Origin: Streptomyces sp. P9-A2
GTDB lineage: Bacteria > Actinomycetota > Actinomycetes > Streptomycetales > Streptomycetaceae
Assembly (NCBI RefSeq): GCF_036634175.1
Contig: NZ_JAZIFX010000001.1
Span: forward strand, 5,022,001 to 5,086,000
Length of the DNA: 64,000 nucleotides
Reading direction: 5' to 3'
In this document: piece by piece, positions 58,051 to 64,000 of the stretch
Position numbering within the stretch: the stretch's first letter is position 1
Layout of the letters: every line of letters starts with the position of its first letter
Position numbers and translations under genes: made by a program
The notes under the pieces: model-generated
What the model saw: only the letters and a program-made list of their open reading frames with translations
Told to the model about the DNA's origin: nothing
Database searches by the model: none

Positions 58051-58950
58051 GATCTCCAGCACCTGGACCGCCCACGGGGTGAAACCGCCACCCTCCGGGG
58101 CCGGCTTGTAGTGGGCGAAGCCGGGCAGGCCGTTGACCTGGACCGGCAGCAGGCGCGAACCCGCACAGGAGGCGCCCAGCGTCGTCATGAAGCCCGTGAT
58201 GTCTCCGGGGCCGGTCAGCCACAGGTCGAACGGCGGCATCGTCATGATGGCGTCCTCGTGCAGCAACGCCGTCAGCGCCGACATGTCGTACCCCTCGAAC
58301 GCCTCCACATAGCGCTCCAGAAGCTTCTGCTGCTCCTCGTCCAGCGGGTCCGAGACGGACGCCTCGGCGCCCGGCTGCCGCCGCTCCGCGAGCGTCGCCC
58401 GCGCCCGCTGCAACGCGCTGTTGACGGACGCGACCGAGGTGCCGAGCAGCTCGGCCACCTCGCTCGCCTTCCAGGCCAGCACCTCGCGCAGCAGCAGCAC
58501 CGCCCGCTGCTTGGGCGGCAGCTGCTGGAGCGCGGCCATGAAGGCGAGCCGCACGGACTCCTTGGCGACCGCCGCCTCCGCGGGATCGGCGGTCTCGGGC
58601 AGTATCCGGGAATCCGGCATCGGCTCCAGCCAGGTGTGGTCCGGCCGGGGCGAGAGGGCCGCGCGGGCCAGCGGGGTCGACTCCGTCAGATCCATCGGGC
58701 GGGCCCGCTTGTTGCCGGCCGTCAGCATGTCCAGGCAGACGTTGGTCGCGATGCGGTACAGCCAGGAGCGCAGACTGGAACGGCCCTCGAACCTGTCGAA
58801 GCCGCGCCAGGCACGGACCATCGTGTCCTGCACCGCGTCCTCCGCCTCGAAGGAGGAGCCGAGCATGCGGTAGCAGTACCCGGTCAGCTCGACGCGGTGC
58901 GCCTCGAGCCTGGCGTCGAGACCGGTCGTCGTCGCCGTGCCGTTCGTCAT
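57934..58950 (-). CDS. ECF sigma factor with C-terminal SnoaL-like domain (SigG/SigX5 type)
   Basis: A 338-residue sigma factor. Region 2: LTGYCYRMLGSSFEAEDAVQDTMVRAWRGFDRFEGRSSLRSWLYRIATNVCLDML. Region 4: LAFMAALQQLPPKQRAVLLLREVLAWKASEVAELLGTSVASVNSALQRARATL. Residues about 215-338 form a SnoaL/NTF2-like domain (LLERYVEAFEGYDMSALTALLHEDAIMTMPPF...FHCFLDTRRWFPLCGLPLHL), which in such sigma factors replaces an anti-sigma protein as intramolecular control. ATG 58948-58950 follows GGGTGG. No anti-sigma gene is adjacent. Confidence 0.92.
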   Translation of the reverse strand: MTNGTATTTGLDARLEAHRVELTGYCYRMLGSSFEAEDAVQDTMVRAWRGFDRFEGRSSLRSWLYRIATNVCLDMLTAGNKRARPMDLTESTPLARAALSPRPDHTWLEPMPDSRILPETADPAEAAVAKESVRLAFMAALQQLPPKQRAVLLLREVLAWKASEVAELLGTSVASVNSALQRARATLAERRQPGAEASVSDPLDEEQQKLLERYVEAFEGYDMSALTALLHEDAIMTMPPFDLWLTGPGDITGFMTTLGASCAGSRLLPVQVNGLPGFAHYKPAPEGGGFTPWAVQVLEISDGRITGFHCFLDTRRWFPLCGLPLHLEAETDEVEQGA

Positions 58951-59153
58951 CGTCCACCCACCCCTGTGGCTTGTCTGCGGCGCGCCTTCGCACCCAGCAC
59001 TTCGGAAGCTACCGCAGCCCACTGACAGCGGCCCCCCGAGTCGACGAACGTGCAGGTCGGGGAAGCGGGTTCAGCGGGTGGAACAAAGGCTTCCGCCCGC
59101 TTCCCGGCCGTCGGCCCCGCCGGGCCGCATCAGGCCGGCCTCGTCGGGCCGCC

Positions 59154-60518
59154 TCACGCCGGGGCGAGCCCGCGCCGCTCCACCCGCTCCACCCGGGCCG
59201 CCCGGGTGCCCAGCACCGTGATGGTCACGACGCCGGCCACCGCCACCAGACCGACCCCCACCGTCCCGGACCAGCCGCCCGAGTGGAAGGCGAGCGCACC
59301 GACCGTGCTGCCCACGCTGGAGCCGACGTAATAGGCGGACTGGTACAGCGCCGACGCCTGGGCGCGGCCCCGGGTGGCCGTCCGTCCGACCGCCGAGGAC
59401 GCGACCGCGTGGCCCGTGAAGAAGCCGCCGGTGATCAGCACCAGGCCCAGCAGGATCAGGGGCAGGGAGCCGGCCAGGGACAGCAGCAGGCCCGCCGCGG
59501 TGGTGCCGCCCGCCGCGTACAGCGCGCCCCGGCGGCCGAGCCGGCCCACCAGCCGGCCCGACGCCGAAGCCGCCACCGTGCCGACCAGGTACACCAGGAA
59601 GATCGAGCCGACGACGCCCTGGGGGAGTGAGAAGGGCGCCTCGGCCAGCCGGTAGCCGATCATGGTGTAGACCCCGCCGAACACCGTCATGAACAGGGCG
59701 CCGATGGCGTACAGGCGCCGCAGCAGCGGGTTCGCGAGATGGTCGCGGACCGTGCCGAGCAGCACCCGCGGCCGCAGCGAGCCCGGACGGAAGTGCTTCG
59801 GCGCCGGCAGCAGCAGCCGGAACGCGACCGCACACGCCACCGCGAGCACCCCGATCACGCCGACGGCGACCCGCCAGCCCCACTCCTGCGCCACCCAGCC
59901 GGTGATGACCCGGCCGCTCATCCCGCCGACGCTGTTGCCCGCGACGAACAGTCCGATCGCGGTCACCAGGGCCCTGGGCCGGACCTCCTCCGCCAGATAC
60001 GCGGTCGCCGACGCGGGCACCCCGGCCAGGGCCGCCCCCTGGAGCGCCCGCAGCGCCACCAGGGCGCCGAGCGACGGGGCGAAGGGGACCAGCAGCCCGA
60101 CGGTCACCGCGACGGCCAGGGAGGCCGTCATGACCGTACGGCGTCCGTACCGCTCCGACAGCGCGCTCATCGGCAGCACGAACACCGCCAGACCGCCGGT
60201 GGCCGCCGCCACCGTCCAGCTCGCGTCGCCCGCGCTCACCCCGAGGTCGCCGGAGATCAGCGGCAGCAGGGCCTGCGTGGAATACAGCAGCGCGAAGGTC
60301 GCCACACCCGCCAGGAAGAGGGCGAGGCTCGTCCGGCGGAAACGGGGGTCGCCCGGGGACATACGGGAGTCGGCGCCGCCCGGCGCGCTCGGGATGTCCG
60401 GGGCGTCCGGGGCGCCGGGCGTGCTCGGGGGAGGGGAGGAGGGGGAGGGGGAGATCGGGGACGTGACGGAGGTGCGGGCGTCCACGGTGGTGGACGCCCT
60501 GGTACTGGCGGGAGACAT
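59154..60518 (-). CDS. MFS transporter (drug/metabolite exporter type)
   Basis: A 454-residue major facilitator. A 65-residue Ser/Pro/Ala-rich N terminus precedes 12 helices. LSERYGRRTVMTASLAVAV is the loop 2-3 motif A, and RLVGRLGRRGALYAAGG the equivalent in the second half. ATG 60516-60518 was chosen; the gene is divergent from the LysR gene, which probably controls it. Substrate unknown; pattern is near the YnfM/arabinose-efflux type. Confidence 0.88.
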   Translation of the reverse strand: MSPASTRASTTVDARTSVTSPISPSPSSPPPSTPGAPDAPDIPSAPGGADSRMSPGDPRFRRTSLALFLAGVATFALLYSTQALLPLISGDLGVSAGDASWTVAAATGGLAVFVLPMSALSERYGRRTVMTASLAVAVTVGLLVPFAPSLGALVALRALQGAALAGVPASATAYLAEEVRPRALVTAIGLFVAGNSVGGMSGRVITGWVAQEWGWRVAVGVIGVLAVACAVAFRLLLPAPKHFRPGSLRPRVLLGTVRDHLANPLLRRLYAIGALFMTVFGGVYTMIGYRLAEAPFSLPQGVVGSIFLVYLVGTVAASASGRLVGRLGRRGALYAAGGTTAAGLLLSLAGSLPLILLGLVLITGGFFTGHAVASSAVGRTATRGRAQASALYQSAYYVGSSVGSTVGALAFHSGGWSGTVGVGLVAVAGVVTITVLGTRAARVERVERRGLAPA

Positions 60519-60551
60519 GTGCTCGACGTTACGGACGGCTCCGCTCATCCG

Positions 60552-60564
60552 TCCAATGCATGGA
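60552..60564. promoter_or_regulatory. LysR-box-like palindrome (TCCA-N5-TGGA)
   Basis: A T-N11-A inverted repeat midway between the divergent MFS and LysR starts, as expected for the LysR binding site. Confidence 0.6.
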
Positions 60565-60582
60565 ATCGTCATAATCGTTCCC

Positions 60583-61536
60583 ATGCAGCATCAGCAGAGG
60601 TCGCAGGGCCGGCTGTCACCGTCCAGTGACACAGAAGACATCGTCGCGCTGCTCGCACCGCGTCTCGTCCACTTCGCCGGCGTCGCCCGTACGGAGCATG
60701 TCACCCGGGCCGCCCAGGAGCTGCAGGTCCCGCAGTCCACGCTCTCCCGGTCCGTCGTCCGCCTCGAACAGGACCTGGGCGTCGACCTGTTCGCCCGCCA
60801 CGGCCGTACGCTCTCCCTCACCCCCGCCGGCCGCGCCTTCCTCGTCTCCGTCGAACGGGCCCTCGCCGAGATCGGGCGAGCCGCCGACGAGGTGCGCGCC
60901 GACGCCGACCCGGCCACCGGCAAGGTCGCCTTCGGGTTCCTGCACACCATGGGCGCCGAGACCGTGCCCGGCCTGCTGCACACCTTCCGCGCCGACCACC
61001 CGCGCATCCGCTTCAGCCTCGTCCAGAACCACGGTGACGCCATGCTGGAGGGCCTTCGCACGGGCGAGCTCGACCTGTGCCTGACCTCCCCGGTCCCGGA
61101 CGCCCCCGACCTCGTCGCCCGACGCCTCGACGAGCAGAAACTGCGCCTGGTCGTCCCCGCCGACCACCGGCTCGCCGGCCGCCGCCGGATCCGCCTCGCC
61201 GAGGCCGCCGACGAGACCTTCGTGACCCTGGAACCCGGTTACGGTCTGCGCCGCATCACCGACGCCCTCTGCGACCGGGCCGGGTTCCGACCCCGGGTCG
61301 CCTTCGAGGGCGAGGAGGCGGAGACCCTGCGGGGCCTGGTCGCGGCCGGACTCGGCGTCGCCCTGCTGCCCCCGCCGGCCGTGCCCCGCCCCGAAGTGGT
61401 CGAACTGACTGTCACCTCCCCGCGAGCGGCCCGCGAGATCGGTGTCGCCTGGCTGGCCGGGCAGCCGGACACCCCGCCGGTGACGGCCTTCAAGCAGTTC
61501 CTGCTGTCACGCCGCGGCCGCCTGCTCCCGGACTGA
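60583..61536 (+). CDS. LysR-family transcriptional regulator
   Basis: A 317-residue regulator. The winged helix at about 25-85 is LVHFAGVARTEHVTRAAQELQVPQSTLSRSVVRLEQDLGVDLFARHGRTLSLTPAG. The effector domain follows (GKVAFGFLHTMGAETVPGLL...LRTGELDLCLTSPVPDAPDLVARRL...GLVAAGLGVALLPPPAV). ATG 60583 was chosen by HTH position. It is divergent from the MFS gene with a shared 64-base control region carrying one palindrome. Confidence 0.92.
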   Translation: MQHQQRSQGRLSPSSDTEDIVALLAPRLVHFAGVARTEHVTRAAQELQVPQSTLSRSVVRLEQDLGVDLFARHGRTLSLTPAGRAFLVSVERALAEIGRAADEVRADADPATGKVAFGFLHTMGAETVPGLLHTFRADHPRIRFSLVQNHGDAMLEGLRTGELDLCLTSPVPDAPDLVARRLDEQKLRLVVPADHRLAGRRRIRLAEAADETFVTLEPGYGLRRITDALCDRAGFRPRVAFEGEEAETLRGLVAAGLGVALLPPPAVPRPEVVELTVTSPRAAREIGVAWLAGQPDTPPVTAFKQFLLSRRGRLLPD

Positions 61537-61564
61537 CCACCACCCCGGGGCGGCACGACTGCCC

Positions 61565-61652
61565 ACCGCCGTGCCGCCGTGCTGCCGTAACACCGTGCTG
61601 CTGTGCTGCCGTACTGCCGTAACGCCGTACTGCCGTGCTGCCGGTAGCCGGT
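61565..61652. repeat. Degenerate GCCGT-CTGCCGT repeats between lysR and the hydrolase gene
   Basis: Short repeats of CCGTGCTGCCGT / CCGTACTGCCGTAACG follow one another over about 90 bases between convergent genes. Confidence 0.75.
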
Positions 61653-61683
61653 CGTGGTTCGGCGGCCGTCGTACGCCGGTCGC

Positions 61684-62445
61684 CTATCGCCGTGACGACG
61701 AACCGAACCCCGAGGCCAGCGGCATCCGCAGCCCCAGCGGCGGAGGCGCCGCCAGGGCGTCCCGCAGCGGACGCGAGAGTGCCCGCCCGAAGAGCGACCC
61801 CATCACGAAGTCCTCGCACAGGGCGAGGACTTCGTCCCGGTACTGGCGCAACCCGTGCCCATCGGCGTGCACTTCGAAGCGGCAGACGTCCCGGTTCGCC
61901 TTCTTCGCCCGCGCCGCCAGCCGGAAGGACAGCTCGGGGTCGGTCCGCGTGTCGTGTGTGCCGTGCACGATCAGCACTTGCCGTCCGGTCAGCTGCTTCA
62001 CCGGTTCGGGTGGCGCGGGCGCGTCCTCCCCGGGCAGCCAGGGGGCCAGCGCCAGCACGGAGGCGACGGCCTCGTGACCGCCCGCGCGAAGGGCCGCTCT
62101 GCCGCCCATGCCCAGGCCGGCCAGGCACACGGGAACGTCCCCGTAGCGCCGCACGGTCTCGTCGACGGCCCAGGCGGCGTCCCGCGCGAGATGCGCCTCG
62201 CCGCCGTTCCAGCCCCGGTAGCGGTAGTGGACGACATGGACGGCGAGTCCCTCGGTCCGGCCCGCGCGGCCGAGACGGCGTCCCAGTGCGCGTACGGAGG
62301 CGGTCGCCACCAAGGGGGACGGCCTGCGGCCGGAGACCGGATCGCCGCCGGGCAGCAGCACCACCACGCCGCCCACCGCCCCCGGATCCGGGCCGAGCGC
62401 CCTCCCCAGCCGTGCCCCGTGAACCGGCGTCGCTTGCTGTGCCAT
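61684..62445 (-). CDS. Alpha/beta-hydrolase-fold protein lacking the nucleophile serine
   Basis: A 253-residue protein resembling dienelactone-hydrolase-type hydrolases. VVVLLPGGDP is the oxyanion strand, and the nucleophile elbow reads CLAGLGMGGRAAL, with Gly where Ser or Cys is expected. The acid (VLIVHGTHDTRTDPE) and His (EVHADGHGLRQY) are present. GGC instead of AGC differs by one base. It may be a non-catalytic relative, or the nucleophile lies elsewhere. ATG 62443-62445; the ribosome site is weak. Confidence 0.8.
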   Translation of the reverse strand: MAQQATPVHGARLGRALGPDPGAVGGVVVLLPGGDPVSGRRPSPLVATASVRALGRRLGRAGRTEGLAVHVVHYRYRGWNGGEAHLARDAAWAVDETVRRYGDVPVCLAGLGMGGRAALRAGGHEAVASVLALAPWLPGEDAPAPPEPVKQLTGRQVLIVHGTHDTRTDPELSFRLAARAKKANRDVCRFEVHADGHGLRQYRDEVLALCEDFVMGSLFGRALSRPLRDALAAPPPLGLRMPLASGFGSSSRR

Positions 62446-62530
62446 GGCAGAACAGTGTCAGAAGCAACGGTGTACGCCACCCTGCCGTGCGGTCACCGTT
62501 GGATATCGGCGTATGTGTGCGCCGGGTGAT

Positions 62531-62542
62531 CTACGCGCGTAG
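62531..62542. promoter_or_regulatory. Nucleoside-regulon palindrome, site D (CTACGCGCGTAG)
   Basis: Perfect copy of the site C palindrome, 16 bases before the add ATG and overlapping its TAGGAG ribosome site, so binding could block transcription or translation. Confidence 0.8.
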
Positions 62543-62558
62543 GAGTTAGAGTGCGCAG

Positions 62559-63716
62559 ATGACGAGCCAGAGCACTGCGAACACCCCGACCGCGGACCAG
62601 ATCCGCCGGGCACCCAAGGTTCTGCTGCACGACCATCTCGACGGCGGCCTGCGCCCCGGCACCGTCGTCGACCTGGCCCGCGAGGCCGGATACACCCAAC
62701 TCCCCGAGACCGACCCGGACAAGCTCGGTCTCTGGTTCCGGGAGGCCGCCGACTCCGGTTCCCTGGAACGCTATCTGGAGACGTTCTCGCACACCGTCGG
62801 CGTCATGCAGACCCGGGACGCCCTGGTGCGGGTCGCCGCCGAGTGTGCCGAGGACCTGGCCGCGGACGGTGTCGTCTACGCCGAGGTGCGCTACGCGCCC
62901 GAGCAGCACCTCGAGGGCGGGCTGACCCTCGAGGAGGTCGTCGAGGCGGTCGACGAGGGCTTCCGCCAAGGGGAGCAGCGGGCCCGGGAGGACGGCCACC
63001 GCATCCGCGTCGGCGCGCTGCTCACCGCCATGCGGCACGCGGCCCGCGCGCTGGAGATCGCCGAACTCGCCAACCGCTACCGGGACCTGGGTGTCGTCGG
63101 CTTCGACATCGCGGGCGCCGAGGCCGGTTACCCTCCCACCCGGCACCTCGACGCCTTCGAGTACCTCAAGCGCGAGAACAACCACTTCACGATCCACGCC
63201 GGTGAGGCCTTCGGGCTGCCGTCCATCTGGCAGGCCCTCCAGTGGTGCGGCGCCGACCGGCTCGGGCACGGGGTGCGCATCATCGACGACATCCAGGTGC
63301 GCGACGACGGCACCGTCGAGCTCGGCCGGCTCGCCTCCTACGTCCGGGACAAGCGCATCCCGCTGGAGCTGTGCCCCAGCTCCAACCTCCAGACCGGGGC
63401 GGCGGCCTCGTACGCCGAGCACCCCATCGGCCTACTGCGCCGGCTGCACTTCCGGGCCACGGTGAACACCGACAACCGGCTCATGTCGCACACGAGCATG
63501 AGCCGGGAATTCGAGCACCTGGTCGAGGCGTTCGGCTACACGCTCGACGACATGCAGTGGTTCTCCGTCAATGCGATGAAATCGGCGTTCATTCCTTTCG
63601 ATGAAAGACTCGCCATGATCAATGACGTCGTCAAGCCCGGTTATGCCGAGCTGAAATCCGAATGGCTGTTCCGGCAGGCCGCTTCCACCAGCGGTTCTGT
63701 CGCCTCGGAGGAATGA
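62559..63716 (+). CDS. add: Adenosine deaminase
   Basis: A 385-residue zinc enzyme converting adenosine and deoxyadenosine to inosine. [12 protein letters not shown] gives zinc His24 and His26, [10 protein letters not shown] the third His and catalytic Glu, LGHGVRI the catalytic His, and VNTDNR the Asp. Length is normal. The palindrome at 62531 upstream matches those of the bmp/ABC genes, linking it to imported purine nucleosides. A 10-bp hairpin follows the gene. Confidence 0.97.
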   Translation: MTSQSTANTPTADQIRRAPKVLLHDHLDGGLRPGTVVDLAREAGYTQLPETDPDKLGLWFREAADSGSLERYLETFSHTVGVMQTRDALVRVAAECAEDLAADGVVYAEVRYAPEQHLEGGLTLEEVVEAVDEGFRQGEQRAREDGHRIRVGALLTAMRHAARALEIAELANRYRDLGVVGFDIAGAEAGYPPTRHLDAFEYLKRENNHFTIHAGEAFGLPSIWQALQWCGADRLGHGVRIIDDIQVRDDGTVELGRLASYVRDKRIPLELCPSSNLQTGAAASYAEHPIGLLRRLHFRATVNTDNRLMSHTSMSREFEHLVEAFGYTLDDMQWFSVNAMKSAFIPFDERLAMINDVVKPGYAELKSEWLFRQAASTSGSVASEE

Positions 63717-63738
63717 ACTGGAGAACCTCGGGCATTCG

Positions 63739-63774
63739 GGAATGCGGGCGGTGTTCACCATTCCCCCGCATTCC
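63739..63774 (+). terminator. Hairpin after add
   Basis: 10-bp arms at 63739-63748 and 63765-63774 with a 16-base loop lie 23 bases after the add stop. Confidence 0.7.
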
Positions 63775-63856
63775 GGTGTTTGCGGCCGGTGGTTCCGTCT
63801 GATTACGGTCACCGGACCGCTCACATCGCCGCATCCCATTTCGAGGAAACATCTTC

Positions 63857-64000
63857 ATGAAGCAGTCTGCTGCCAAGACCCTCGGTGTCGCCGCGCTCGG
63901 CGCCGCCTTCGCCGCCGCCGGTGCGGGTGCCGCCACCGCCGCCCCGGCCGTCCCGGACGCCCTTCCGGCGCTGGACACCGCCACCCAGGCCCTTCCGGCG
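63857..64000 (+). CDS. N-terminus of a secreted Ala-rich protein (3' truncated by window)
   Basis: ATG 63857 follows GAGGAAAC and opens MKQSAAKTLGVAALGAAFAAAGAG, a Sec signal peptide with probable cleavage after ATAAPA, then AVPDALPALDTATQALPA. This is a common Streptomyces small secreted protein start; the frame runs off the window end. No further function can be read. Confidence 0.75.
   Translation, partial: MKQSAAKTLGVAALGAAFAAAGAGAATAAPAVPDALPALDTATQALPA

Noticed and set aside
59689..60582. N-terminal extension of the LysR frame
   Set aside because: The 298 codons before the LysR ATG lie antisense to the MFS gene and have Arg/Thr/Ala-rich shadow composition; the HTH begins soon after ATG 60583.

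Overview
The window is chromosomal DNA of a Streptomyces-type actinomycete. The evidence is very high G+C, GTG and TTG starts, coding density with 1-4 base gene overlaps, sdhCDAB, mycothiol-linked formaldehyde oxidation, ECF sigma factors and many GC-rich hairpin terminators. From memory, the gene order resembles the S. coelicolor core around sdh, a sialic/ulosonic acid wall-polymer locus, bmp-type nucleoside uptake and adenosine deaminase. I could not check this by search.

Layout: 0-8 kb holds a partial gene tail, a histidine kinase/response regulator pair, an MMPL exporter with a fused extra domain, a TetR and a VOC protein, and two TM2 proteins flanking a DUF2752 protein. 8-12.6 kb is sdhCDAB and an OHCU decarboxylase-like gene. 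12.6-21 kb holds a GH20 secreted hexosaminidase, hypotheticals, a frameshifted DUF1877-like gene, a deletion-fused remnant of an ECF sigma/secreted-partner pair next to an intact copy of the same pair, and an L,D-transpeptidase. 21-26.4 kb holds a B12 mutase large subunit, a Uma2 protein, a LysE exporter, and a divergent monooxygenase/TetR pair with two palindromic operators.

26.4-40.3 kb is a cell-surface glycopolymer locus built on a CMP-nonulosonic acid (sialic acid or Kdn type): neuB, neuA fused to a HAD phosphatase, a TPR-GT29 sialyltransferase-like protein, a GT8/pyruvyltransferase fusion, a polysialyltransferase-family protein, a GT2, two further putative transferases, a methyltransferase and an acyltransferase. 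40.3-43.5 kb is a mycothiol-dependent formaldehyde detoxification pair with a divergent LuxR-type regulator.

43.8-56.6 kb holds a hicBA pair with frameshifted hicA, an M20 amidohydrolase, then nucleoside uptake and salvage: two bmpA-like lipoproteins, an ABC ATPase, two permeases, cdd and deoA, and a frameshifted Uma2 gene. 56.6-64 kb holds an auxin-efflux carrier, a STAS protein overlapping a SigG-like sigma factor, an MFS/LysR pair, an alpha/beta hydrolase-like protein lacking the nucleophile serine, adenosine deaminase, and the start of a secreted protein.

The strongest new signal is a palindrome, CTACGCGCGTAG or a close variant, at four places only as far as I could see by eye: before bmpA1, bmpA2, the ABC ATPase gene and add. 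It predicts one regulator for nucleoside import and adenosine salvage. Three genes (DUF1877-like, hicA, Uma2) are each broken by a single missing G/C base, which means either fresh pseudogenes or assembly errors.
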